From positions 1-51,189 of the forward strand of contig NZ_MBSS01000024.1 of assembly GCF_001695855.1 (NCBI RefSeq): 51,189 nt of DNA, read 5' to 3'. Positions within the stretch are counted from its first letter, which is position 1. Each line of letters begins with the position of its first letter. The stretch is from Ensifer sp. LC163. GTDB taxonomy: Bacteria > Pseudomonadota > Alphaproteobacteria > Rhizobiales > Rhizobiaceae. Below are positions 33,310-41,806 of this stretch, one piece after another. The notes below the pieces were generated by a model. The model was given only the letters and a program-made list of their open reading frames with translations. It did not search any database and had not been told where the DNA came from. A program made the translations under genes and the position numbers.

Positions 33310-34377
33310 ATGGCTTCCATCGATATCGCCAACATCCGTAAATCCTATGGTATCCACCCGGTCCTGCACGACGTCGACCTGAAGATCGGCGACGGCGAAT
33401 TCGTCGTGCTTGTCGGCCCGTCGGGCTGCGGCAAATCCACCCTGCTGCGGATGATCGCCGGCCTTGAAAGCGTCACTTCAGGCGAAATCCGCATCGCCGG
33501 CAAGCGCGTCAACGAACTGGCACCGAAGGACCGCGACATCGCCATGGTCTTCCAGTCCTATGCGCTTTATCCGCATATGTCGGTGGCCAAGAACATGAGC
33601 TATAGCCTGAGGCTCAGGAAGACCGCCAAGGAGAAGATCGCCAGCGTCGTTTCGGGCGCTGCCGCCAAGCTCGGGCTCGATCCGCTGCTGGAGCGCCGCC
33701 CGCGCGCCCTTTCCGGCGGCCAGCGTCAGCGCGTCGCCATGGGCCGCGCCATTGTGCGCGAACCCAAGGCCTTTCTCTTCGACGAGCCGCTGTCGAACCT
33801 CGACGCGCGGCTGCGCGAACAGATGCGTGCCGAGATCAAGAAACTGCACAAGGATCTGGGCGCCACTTCTATCTACGTCACCCACGACCAGATCGAGGCC
33901 ATGACGCTTGCCGACCGGATCGTCGCCATGAACGGCGGCTTCGTGCAGCAGGTCGGCAGCCCGCTCGACCTCTACGATCGCCCGGCAAACCTCTTCGTGG
34001 CCGGCTTCATCGGCTCGCCCGGCATGAACTTCTTCGAAGGCACCTATCGCAATGGTGCGACGCCACGCTTCGAGACACATGGCGGCGTGACCATTCCGGC
34101 GCAAGTGCACGCACAACTGACGGATGGCGCCCGCGCGACGCTCGGCATCCGTCCGGAACATGTCGAGATCGGCACCACGGCACCGGATGCGCTGAAGGCG
34201 ACCGTCGAACTGGTTGAGCCGACCGGCTTCGGCATCATCCTGCATCTGTCCTTCGGCAAGGCGAGCTTCAAGGCCTTTACCAACGACCGCACCTTTCTTA
34301 AGGCAGCGGGCGAGATCCCCGTGCGGCTGCCGCCCGAGCGGCTGCACTTCTTCGACGCCGCCGGGAATCGGGTCTGA
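33310..34377 (+). CDS. CUT1-type ABC ATPase (UgpC/MsmK-like)
   Basis: Cytoplasmic 355-residue ATPase. It has Walker A GPSGCGKS (37-44), signature LSGGQRQR (134-141), Walker B FLFDEP with Glu159, and His192 (THDQIEAM). An OB/TOBE regulatory region follows residue 240 (GIRPEHVEIG). It closes the importer operon. No clear terminator is seen in the 214 nt that follow; a TTGACA at 34446 may belong to the cytochrome promoter. Confidence 0.93.
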   Translation: MASIDIANIRKSYGIHPVLHDVDLKIGDGEFVVLVGPSGCGKSTLLRMIAGLESVTSGEIRIAGKRVNELAPKDRDIAMVFQSYALYPHMSVAKNMSYSLRLRKTAKEKIASVVSGAAAKLGLDPLLERRPRALSGGQRQRVAMGRAIVREPKAFLFDEPLSNLDARLREQMRAEIKKLHKDLGATSIYVTHDQIEAMTLADRIVAMNGGFVQQVGSPLDLYDRPANLFVAGFIGSPGMNFFEGTYRNGATPRFETHGGVTIPAQVHAQLTDGARATLGIRPEHVEIGTTAPDALKATVELVEPTGFGIILHLSFGKASFKAFTNDRTFLKAAGEIPVRLPPERLHFFDAAGNRV

Positions 34378-34591
34378 TTGCAGCGTCGCCCGTAGTGTTT
34401 GCCGGAGACTGACGCGGCGCAGACGGTATCGCCCAAGTCCGGAGATTGACATCTTACGGACGAGGCGTACCGTCATGCCGTCGCAAGTATCAACCGCCCG
34501 TGGCGCCCAATTGAGAGAAGCAAGTACCGCCAAGACGACGAATTGACGATAGCCTTCCTTGCCCCGCGCCCGGCGATTTTGAGGAAGTATC

Positions 34592-34978
34592 ATGCGAAAC
34601 TTTGTTGTTGCCCTTGCCTTTTCGACAGCGTTGCTCTGTCCCGTCGCCGCCCTCGCGCAAGAGGGCGATGCGGACGCCGGCGCCACCGTCTTCAAGAAAT
34701 GCGCGATCTGTCATGTCGTCGACAGTGATACCAACAAGGTGGGCCCGTCGCTCAACCATGTGCTCGGCCGCACCGCCGGCACGCATCCCAGCTTCAAATA
34801 TTCGCCGGCGATGATCGATGCCGGCAAGGGTGGGCTTGTCTGGGACGAGGCAACGTTGCGCGACTATCTCCACAATCCGAAGGCGAAGGTGAAGGGCACC
34901 AAGATGGTCTTTCCCGGCCTGAAGGACGAGGACGATATCCTCAACCTGCTTGCCTATCTCAAGCAATATTCGCAATAG
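34592..34978 (+). CDS. Class I c-type cytochrome (c550/c2-like)
   Basis: Predicted 128-residue periplasmic cytochrome c with a signal peptide (residues 1-22, ending ALAQ). It has one heme site CAICH with the axial Met in KGTKMVF. It has the length and layout of small soluble cytochromes c that carry electrons from the bc1 complex to an oxidase. A cytochrome oxidase operon starts 141 nt downstream, so it is the likely electron donor for that enzyme. TGAGGAAG precedes the ATG. Confidence 0.92.
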   Translation: MRNFVVALAFSTALLCPVAALAQEGDADAGATVFKKCAICHVVDSDTNKVGPSLNHVLGRTAGTHPSFKYSPAMIDAGKGGLVWDEATLRDYLHNPKAKVKGTKMVFPGLKDEDDILNLLAYLKQYSQ

Positions 34979-35119
34979 ACGAGACGGTCGGAAACGCCGC
35001 ACTGGCGCTCAACCGAACGGTCAATTGCGAGCGTTTTCCGTTCGTGCAATAATTGCATTTAGAACTCTACGGATTGCGTATTCATGCCCACAGCCGCGAG
35101 CGGCGAGGAGGGACAAGAA

Positions 35120-35962
35120 ATGGCCGTGGTGGTTATTCTGGTTTTGCTGGCCGCCGGATCGGTGTTGTTCCATTTGTTGAGCCCGTGGTGGTGGACGCCG
35201 ATCGCGTCCAACTGGAACTACATAGACAATACGCTTATCATCACCTTCTGGATCACCGGCGTCGTCTTCGTTGCCGTCGTGCTGTTCATGGCGTACTGTG
35301 TCCTGCGTTTTCAGCACCGCCCGGGAAACCGGGCGGCCTATGAACCGGAAAACAAGAAGCTGGAAAGCTGGCTTGCCGCCGGCACGACGCTCGGCGTCGC
35401 CGCGATGCTGACGCCCGGCCTGTTCGTCTGGCATCAGTTCGTCACCGTGCCCGCGGGTGCCAGCGAGGTCGAAGTCGTCGGCCAGCAATGGCTGTGGAGC
35501 TACCGCCTGCCCGGCGTCGACGGCAAGCTCGGCACCTCCGAGACGCGCGACATCTCGCCGGAAAACTCGCTCGGCCTCAACCGCAACGACACGGCCGCCC
35601 TCGACGACATCGTCATCGAAGGCGGCGAGCTGCACCTCGAGATCGGCAAGCCGGTCAAGGTGCTGCTGCGCTCGGTCGACGTGCTGCATGATTTCTACGT
35701 GCCGGAGTTCCGCGCCAAAATGGATATGGTGCCCGGCATGGTCACCTATTTCTGGATGACCCCCACGCGCACCGGCACCTTCGAGGTGCTCTGTGCGGAG
35801 CTCTGCGGCGTCGGCCACCCGCAGATGCGCGGAACCGTCGTCGTCGACAGCGAAGCCGATTACCAGACCTGGCTCGCAAGCCAGCAGACCTTTTCGCAGT
35901 TGATGGCAGCAGCGCAAACGAAGGAAACGGCACAGGCAGAAAATGCCGCCCCGGCGCGGTAG
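35120..35962 (+). CDS. ctaC: Cytochrome c oxidase subunit II
   Basis: Predicted 280-residue subunit with two N-terminal membrane helices (about 1-20 and 38-62) and a periplasmic CuA cupredoxin domain. The CuA ligands are His190 (VLHDFY), Cys225-X3-Cys229 (CAELC), Glu227, His233 and Met236 (GHPQM). ATG 35120 is chosen because GGAGGG lies upstream; the frame is open 12 codons further. It shows no C-terminal fused cytochrome c domain and no lipobox, so it is aa3-type. It accepts electrons from the cytochrome c. Confidence 0.92.
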   Translation: MAVVVILVLLAAGSVLFHLLSPWWWTPIASNWNYIDNTLIITFWITGVVFVAVVLFMAYCVLRFQHRPGNRAAYEPENKKLESWLAAGTTLGVAAMLTPGLFVWHQFVTVPAGASEVEVVGQQWLWSYRLPGVDGKLGTSETRDISPENSLGLNRNDTAALDDIVIEGGELHLEIGKPVKVLLRSVDVLHDFYVPEFRAKMDMVPGMVTYFWMTPTRTGTFEVLCAELCGVGHPQMRGTVVVDSEADYQTWLASQQTFSQLMAAAQTKETAQAENAAPAR

Positions 35963-35997
35963 GAGGCGCCCCGACGGCCATTGTTGGGAGAGTTTAG

Positions 35998-37776
35998 ATG
36001 GTCGATATCCGGTTAGGCACAGATGGGGCGCTTGAACACGCCGAGGTGGAGGATGTTGAACTCTACCATCCCCACAGCTGGTGGACGCGATACGTCTTCA
36101 GCCAGGACGCCAAGATCATCGCCGTACAATATGCCTCGACCGCCATCGCCATCGGCATGGTCGCGCTGGTTCTCTCTTGGCTGATGCGCCTGCAACTCGG
36201 CTATCCCGGAGCCTTCGCCTTCATCGATGCGGAGCGCTATTACCAGTTCATCACCATGCACGGCATGATCATGGTGATCTATTTGCTGACCGCACTGTTT
36301 CTCGGCGGCTTCGGCAACTACCTCATCCCGCTGATGCTCGGCGCACGCGACATGGTGTTTCCCTACGCCAACATGCTGAGCTACTGGATCTATCTGCTTG
36401 CCGTGCTCGTGCTCGCCGCCAGTTTCTTCGCACCCGGTGGGCCGACCGGCGCGGGCTGGACGCTCTATCCGCCGCAAGCGGTGCTCTCAGGCACCCCCGG
36501 CGGCAAGGACTGGGGCATTCTCCTGATGCTCTCCTCGCTCATCCTCTTCATCATCGGTTTCACCATGGGCGGGCTCAACTATGTCGTCACCGTTCTCCAG
36601 GGCCGCGCGCGCGGCATGACTCTGATGCGCATGCCGCTGACCATCTGGGGCATCTTCACTGCGACCGTGATGGCGCTGCTCGCCTTCCCCGCCCTCTTCG
36701 TCGCCTGCGTCATGATGATGTTCGATCGGGTGCTCGGCACCAGCTTCTTCATGCCGGCGATCGTCGAGATGGGCGAACAGCTGCAGCACGGCGGCGGCAG
36801 CCCGATCCTGTTCCAGCATCTCTTCTGGTTCTTCGGCCACCCCGAAGTCTACATCGTCGCGCTACCCGCCTTCGGCATCGTCTCCGATCTCATCAGCACC
36901 CATGCCCGCAAGAACATCTTCGGCTACCGCATGATGGTCTGGGCAATCGTCATCATCGGTGCGCTCTCCTTCGTCGTCTGGGCGCACCACATGTATGTCA
37001 GCGGCATGAACCCCTATTTCGGCTTCTTCTTCGCCACCACGACGCTGATCATCGCCGTGCCGACGGCGCTGAAGGTCTACAACTGGGTGCTGACGCTGTG
37101 GCGCGGCGATATCCACCTCACTTTGCCGATGCTGTTTGCGCTCGGCTTCATCGTCACCTTCGTCAATGGCGGCCTGACCGGCCTCTTCCTCGGCAATGTC
37201 GTCGTCGACGTGCCGCTTTCCGATACGATGTTCGTGGTTGCCCATTTCCATATGGTCATGGGTGTAGCACCCATCCTCGTCATCTTCGGTGCCATCTATC
37301 ACTGGTATCCGAAGGTCACCGGCCGGATGCTCAACGAGGCGCTGGGCCAGCTTCACTTCTGGGTCACCTTCGTCGGGGCTTACCTCATCTTCTTCCCGAT
37401 GCACTATCTCGGCCTGATCGGTGTGCCCCGGCGCTACTACGAAATGGGCGAAACCGCTTTCGTCCCGGCCTCCGCCCACACGCTCAACGAGTTCATCACC
37501 ATCGCCGCCCTCATCGTCGGCGCAGCACAGATCGTCTTCCTCTTCAATCTCGTCTGGAGCATCCGCCACGGCCGTGATGCCGGCGGCAACCCCTGGCGGG
37601 CAACCACGCTCGAATGGCAGACGCCGGAAACGCCGCCACGCCACGGCAACTGGGGCAAGGACCTGCCGGTGGTCTATCGCTGGGCCTATGACTACAGCGT
37701 GCCGGGCGCGCCGGAAGATTTCATCCCGCAGAACCAGCCCGGCCCCGGCAACCTGACGCGGGAGGCGGCGACATGA
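35998..37776 (+). CDS. ctaD: Cytochrome c oxidase subunit I
   Basis: Predicted 592-residue catalytic subunit with twelve helices. All redox ligands are present: His88 and His418 for heme a, His416 for heme a3 (HFHMVMG), and His281, His330 and His331 for CuB, with cross-link Tyr285. Glu283 (FGHPEVY) and Lys359 mark intact D and K proton channels, so it is an A-type oxidase. The acidic N-terminus and the tail after residue 540 are soluble. It overlaps the next gene by 4 nt. Confidence 0.95.
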   Translation: MVDIRLGTDGALEHAEVEDVELYHPHSWWTRYVFSQDAKIIAVQYASTAIAIGMVALVLSWLMRLQLGYPGAFAFIDAERYYQFITMHGMIMVIYLLTALFLGGFGNYLIPLMLGARDMVFPYANMLSYWIYLLAVLVLAASFFAPGGPTGAGWTLYPPQAVLSGTPGGKDWGILLMLSSLILFIIGFTMGGLNYVVTVLQGRARGMTLMRMPLTIWGIFTATVMALLAFPALFVACVMMMFDRVLGTSFFMPAIVEMGEQLQHGGGSPILFQHLFWFFGHPEVYIVALPAFGIVSDLISTHARKNIFGYRMMVWAIVIIGALSFVVWAHHMYVSGMNPYFGFFFATTTLIIAVPTALKVYNWVLTLWRGDIHLTLPMLFALGFIVTFVNGGLTGLFLGNVVVDVPLSDTMFVVAHFHMVMGVAPILVIFGAIYHWYPKVTGRMLNEALGQLHFWVTFVGAYLIFFPMHYLGLIGVPRRYYEMGETAFVPASAHTLNEFITIAALIVGAAQIVFLFNLVWSIRHGRDAGGNPWRATTLEWQTPETPPRHGNWGKDLPVVYRWAYDYSVPGAPEDFIPQNQPGPGNLTREAAT

Positions 37777-38477
37777 GCATCACGCTCATCTTCCTTGCCG
37801 TCGTCGCCGCGATCGCCGGCTGGTGGCTGTCGCAGCAACGAATGATGTCGAAACCCTGGCTTGAGGTCGGCCATCATCACGATCCGCGCCCGCAGGGCCG
37901 GCACCCGATCGAGCCGGCCAAACTTGGGCTCGGCGTCTTCCTCGCCGTCGTCAGCGCGCTGTTCACCCTGTTCATCAGCGCCTACTTCATGCGCATGGCA
38001 TCGACCGACTGGTGGTCGACACCGATGCCGAAGCTCCTGTGGGTGAACACCGCGGTACTTGCAACCGGAAGCCTGCTGCTCCATGCCGCCAAGGCCTCTG
38101 CCGAACACCATCGTGACGAGAAAAGCCGCTCGGCGCTCATCGCCGCGCTCGCCGCGGGCCTCGCCTTCCTCGTCGGCCAGGTCCTCGCCTGGCGCGAACT
38201 CACCGACGCCGGCTATCTGCTCACGGACAATCCGGCCAACAGCTTCTTCTACATGATCACCGGCATGCACGGCCTGCACATCGTCGGCGGCCTGGTCGCA
38301 CTTACCCGCACCATCCTTGCGACACGCGCGCGACCGATCGACGAAAGAGCAACCCTGTCGATCACGCTTTGCGCCACCTACTGGCATTTCATGCTCGCTG
38401 TCTGGCTCGTGCTGTTTGCACTGTTCTCCGGCTGGGCGAACGACTTCATCGACCTCTGCCGGCAAATCTTGAGCTAG
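37773..38477 (+). CDS. Cytochrome c oxidase subunit III-like protein (first copy)
   Basis: Predicted 234-residue membrane protein of the subunit III family. It has about six or seven helices, the family segment FFYMITGMHGLHIVGG and the C-terminal ATYWHFMLAVWLVLFALF. A histidine-rich loop (GHHHDPRPQGRH) follows the first helix. The gene overlaps ctaD by 4 nt (ATGA). A second, divergent subunit III gene follows at once; which one occupies the usual site is unknown. Confidence 0.88.
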   Translation: MSITLIFLAVVAAIAGWWLSQQRMMSKPWLEVGHHHDPRPQGRHPIEPAKLGLGVFLAVVSALFTLFISAYFMRMASTDWWSTPMPKLLWVNTAVLATGSLLLHAAKASAEHHRDEKSRSALIAALAAGLAFLVGQVLAWRELTDAGYLLTDNPANSFFYMITGMHGLHIVGGLVALTRTILATRARPIDERATLSITLCATYWHFMLAVWLVLFALFSGWANDFIDLCRQILS

Positions 38478-38487
38478 GAGCCGTCCC

Positions 38488-39210
38488 ATGTCCGCGCCGA
38501 CACACGCACCAGTCACAGAGCCCTTGCCCCGGCCCTCGGGTCTGGTCGGCTTTGCCGCCGATTGGGCATCGGATCAGCGCACATTCAAGAATGTCTCCTG
38601 GGGAAAGGCCATGATGTGGATCTTTCTGCTCAGCGACACCTTCATCTTCGGCTGCTTCCTCGTCGCCTATATGTCGGCGCGCATCTCGACCGCCGTGCCC
38701 TGGCCGAACCCGAGCGAGGTGTTTGCGCTGCATATCGGCGGCTCGGACGTCCCCCTGATCCTGATCGCCATCATGACCTTCGTGCTGATTTCATCGAGCG
38801 GCACCATGGCCATGGCGGTCAACTACGGCTATCGCCGCGACCGGCGCAAGACGGCTGCGCTCATGCTTCTGACCGCGCTCTTCGGCGCCACTTTCGTCGG
38901 CATGCAGGCGTTCGAATGGACGAAGCTGATCTCCGAGGGCGTGCGCCCCTGGGGCAACCCATGGGGTGCGGCCCAATTCGGCTCCACCTTCTTCATGATC
39001 ACCGGTTTCCACGGCACACACGTGACGATCGGCGTTATCTTCCTGCTGATCATCGCGCGCAAGGTCTGGCGCGGCGACTTCGAAACGGGCAAGCGCGGCT
39101 TTTTCACCAGCCGCAAGGGGCAATACGAGATCGTTGAAATCACTGGGCTCTACTGGCACTTCGTCGACCTCGTCTGGGTCTTCATCTTCGCATTCTTCTA
39201 TCTCTGGTGA
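38488..39210 (+). CDS. Cytochrome c oxidase subunit III (second copy)
   Basis: Predicted 240-residue subunit III. It has the segments FFMITGFHGTHVTIGV and LYWHFVDLVWVFIFAFFYLW and the conserved Glu in QAFEWTKL. It keeps the canonical C-terminal helix better than the preceding copy. It starts 10 nt after that gene, with GGAG upstream. Confidence 0.9.
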   Translation: MSAPTHAPVTEPLPRPSGLVGFAADWASDQRTFKNVSWGKAMMWIFLLSDTFIFGCFLVAYMSARISTAVPWPNPSEVFALHIGGSDVPLILIAIMTFVLISSSGTMAMAVNYGYRRDRRKTAALMLLTALFGATFVGMQAFEWTKLISEGVRPWGNPWGAAQFGSTFFMITGFHGTHVTIGVIFLLIIARKVWRGDFETGKRGFFTSRKGQYEIVEITGLYWHFVDLVWVFIFAFFYLW

Positions 39211-39219
39211 GGAACGGCC

Positions 39220-39564
39220 ATGACTGATACACCGGCACATACCGCGGTGACAGAGCACCAGCAGCACCCGATCAGTCTTTACCTGCTCGTCTGGGGCCTG
39301 CTCTTCGTGCTCAGCGCCTGTTCCTATCTGGTCGACTATGTCGGCCTGCAGGGCTATCTCAGGTGGTCGTTGATCCTGCTTTTCATGATGCTGAAAGCAG
39401 GACTCATCGTTGCCGTTTTCATGCATATGGCCTGGGAGCGCCTGGCGTTGATCTACGCAATCCTGCTGCCACCACTTCTGGTGCTGGTTTTCGTCGCACT
39501 GATGGTATCGGAATCGCACTATGTGCTCTTCAGCCGCCTCGCCTTCTTCGGTGCCGCGCCGTAA
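39220..39564 (+). CDS. Cytochrome c oxidase subunit IV-like small protein
   Basis: Predicted 114-residue membrane protein with three hydrophobic helices and the LKAGLIVAVFMHM segment of bacterial subunit IV (CoxF/CtaF) proteins. It is the last gene of the oxidase operon, 9 nt after subunit III. It probably stabilises the complex. No heme A synthase or CtaG/Sco assembly genes follow. Confidence 0.87.
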   Translation: MTDTPAHTAVTEHQQHPISLYLLVWGLLFVLSACSYLVDYVGLQGYLRWSLILLFMMLKAGLIVAVFMHMAWERLALIYAILLPPLLVLVFVALMVSESHYVLFSRLAFFGAAP

Positions 39565-39582
39565 GCGGCGGCCAAGAACCGG

Positions 39583-40818
39583 TCAGAGCAACAGCAGTTT
39601 CTTGAGAACCGAGAACACTTCCTTGTAGGGAAGAATGGTAGCCCCGGCAGCGGCGATCGGCAGGAGTGCCGCCGCCGCGACCGGGACGATCGCGGTACGG
39701 CTCAGCAGCATCGCCGACAGCTTGCGCGTCGTCTCATACTGTTTTGTCGGGTCGGCGATGTCGTCGGCCTGCTGCTGCACCTCGTCGGCACTTGCCGCCG
39801 CCACGTTCGTCCCGATGATCTTGCGCTCGTTCAAACGTTGATAGCGGGTGGCCTGCGTGCCCAGCATCAACAGGCTGCGTTCCTTCAATTCCGCAAGCGG
39901 CTTCGAGAAGGCCGAGAGCGGATAGGCAAAGAGAGCAATCACGATCACCAGCCAACCGGTTGCGATCATGCTGAAAGTTGTAGTCGTCAGGCTTTCCTGC
40001 AGCAGATGTTTGGCGATTGCCGCGCCGATCGCCGCGCTGACGCCGAAGATGAAAAGAACATACGCGTTGGGATAGCCTGCAAGAAAGCCGAGCCCGCCAT
40101 TTCCGTCCGGATGAGTTGCGACCAGCCGGAGTTCCAGCCGTGCGATCCGGCGCAAAAGCTGCGCCCACACCAAGTGGCGCCACAACCCACGCAACAGCAG
40201 GAAAACAAACAGCGGCTGGCTGACGAAGACCATCCACCAGGCGGTCGCCGTAAGACGGTTGCCGTCAGGCGAAACCTCGACTGCCCAGGAAGACACGGTC
40301 GCCGTGTGGGTATGGGCAAAGGCCAACACTGCGGCGGCAATGGCCAGGACTAGGCAAACGGCCTCAGCGATCCGTGAATCGCGCCGTTTGAGCGCCGTCG
40401 TCACGGCATCGCCGAAAGAAGCGACGGAACCAGGCGCGATCAGTGGGGCTTTCAGGAACTGCCCGAGCTTGATGCGCAATCCGCGCTCCACCTGCTGCTC
40501 GGCAAGTACGAAGGCACCGATACCGAGCACGAAACGGCCCCAAATACCGAGATCCCCGAGGTAAGAGCCCGGCGTGTCTGCGGCGAGGAAACTGCGCGGC
40601 AGGCCGAGCAGGAGCGGCACGAACCAGGCAAGCGCAACGAAAAGCAATGCCCGTCTTCCGGTTTTCAGCGAATGTTCGTGAAGCAGCCCAAGCCGTCGCT
40701 GCAATTCGAAGAACGGCCCGCCGTGAGCGGCAAGATACTCGCCTGGCAAAAGGTCGTGGCGCGGTGACGTTTCCGTCACCTGGCCGGCACTCTTGCTAAT
40801 CTTGTCTTCAATACTCAA
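39583..40818 (-). CDS. Unknown polytopic membrane protein
   Basis: A 411-residue protein with roughly six or seven hydrophobic helices. They include ALLFVALAWFVPLLLGL, AVCLVLAIAAAVLAFA, AYVLFIFGVSAAIGAAIA and SMIATGWLVIVIALFAYPL, and a C-terminal AIVPVAAAALLPIAAAGATI. A long polar region after residue 310 could be a coiled segment. No family is recognised. The probable TTG start lies 6 nt after the DUF2950 gene, with GAGGA upstream inside that gene's end, so it is coupled to the DUF3300-DUF2950 pair. Confidence 0.75.
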   Translation of the reverse strand: MSIEDKISKSAGQVTETSPRHDLLPGEYLAAHGGPFFELQRRLGLLHEHSLKTGRRALLFVALAWFVPLLLGLPRSFLAADTPGSYLGDLGIWGRFVLGIGAFVLAEQQVERGLRIKLGQFLKAPLIAPGSVASFGDAVTTALKRRDSRIAEAVCLVLAIAAAVLAFAHTHTATVSSWAVEVSPDGNRLTATAWWMVFVSQPLFVFLLLRGLWRHLVWAQLLRRIARLELRLVATHPDGNGGLGFLAGYPNAYVLFIFGVSAAIGAAIAKHLLQESLTTTTFSMIATGWLVIVIALFAYPLSAFSKPLAELKERSLLMLGTQATRYQRLNERKIIGTNVAAASADEVQQQADDIADPTKQYETTRKLSAMLLSRTAIVPVAAAALLPIAAAGATILPYKEVFSVLKKLLLL

Positions 40819-40824
40819 TAGCGC

Positions 40825-41781
40825 TCAATCCTCGGTAATGGTCCAGTTGTCATTGGGATTGAACTGCTTGATATCGCGCGCCATCGTATCCGTTCCCGCG
40901 CCGAGATCCGCCTGATAGACGGTGCCGTTCCGGTTGACGACGAAGGTATGGATGCCCGTCTCGCCATATCGAACCGGCCAGGCAACAAGCCCAAAACCTG
41001 CGATCATGTTGCCGTTGATCACGTAGTCGTAGGCGCCGCCGGCGATGTTTCCCCCCTGGCGCGTCAGGATCTTGAAGCGATAGCCGTAGTAACCTTCGTT
41101 CGCTTTGGCTTTATCCAACTGAGCTTGTGAAAGATCTCCTGCGGGACTGTCGCCATCCCCCTGCTCTGCGGGCCAATAGAGGCCATCCGTCTGTCCTTCA
41201 CTCGATATCAGTTTCTGGGCATACTCGAACACGCCATCGCCATCGTGATCTTCCTGGGTGTATTCCTCCTGTGCGTCCACATAGGCTCGCACCGTGTTGA
41301 TCGCCTCAAGCTCATTCTCACCGACGCGGCGATTGATGATCTCTTCGATCCCGGCATAGGTGTCAAAGGCCCACTTGCCGTCTTCTCCCTTGGTAATCGG
41401 GAAGGGCAAAGGCCAGAGCTGGTCGCCGATCTCGATGATCTTGTTGTCGCCCGCGTCCGTCAGGGTCACCTTCTTGGCGGCGCCCGCCTTGATCTGCTCA
41501 TAGGTGTTCATCACCCCTTCGCTCGTTTTGAGCTTTTCAGCATCAAGGCCCAGCAACGCGGCTAGCTTGCCCATGTCGCCCGAATTCACTGCCTCCTTGA
41601 AGGCAGTCAGCGCCTTGTCCGGATCGTCGAAGGTGGGCGGATCGGTCGGCGAGATATAGTCTGCAAGTTCAGCCGGCTCGCTCTCAGCCGCCAACGACAC
41701 TCCAGCGTAGGCCGACAGGCCGAGCAGCAACAGCCCGACACCCGAACGGAAAATCATGCTCTGACGATGATGCTTGGTCAT
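40825..41781 (-). CDS. DUF2950 family periplasmic protein
   Basis: Predicted 318-residue exported protein with a signal peptide (FRSGVGLLLLGLSAYAGVSLAA). It matches my recollection of DUF2950: DDPDKALTAFKEAVNSGD near the N-terminus, then GYYGYRFKILTRQG, and YGETGIHTFVVNRNGTVYQ near the C-terminus. ATG 41781 is preferred over 41787 by spacing from GGAGGG. Function unknown. It lies 25 nt after the DUF3300 gene, a pairing also met in other proteobacteria. A much longer open frame upstream is a shadow of that gene. Confidence 0.85.
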   Translation of the reverse strand: MTKHHRQSMIFRSGVGLLLLGLSAYAGVSLAAESEPAELADYISPTDPPTFDDPDKALTAFKEAVNSGDMGKLAALLGLDAEKLKTSEGVMNTYEQIKAGAAKKVTLTDAGDNKIIEIGDQLWPLPFPITKGEDGKWAFDTYAGIEEIINRRVGENELEAINTVRAYVDAQEEYTQEDHDGDGVFEYAQKLISSEGQTDGLYWPAEQGDGDSPAGDLSQAQLDKAKANEGYYGYRFKILTRQGGNIAGGAYDYVINGNMIAGFGLVAWPVRYGETGIHTFVVNRNGTVYQADLGAGTDTMARDIKQFNPNDNWTITED

Positions 41782-41806
41782 GATCATTCCCTCCCGTTTC
41801 GCGCGC

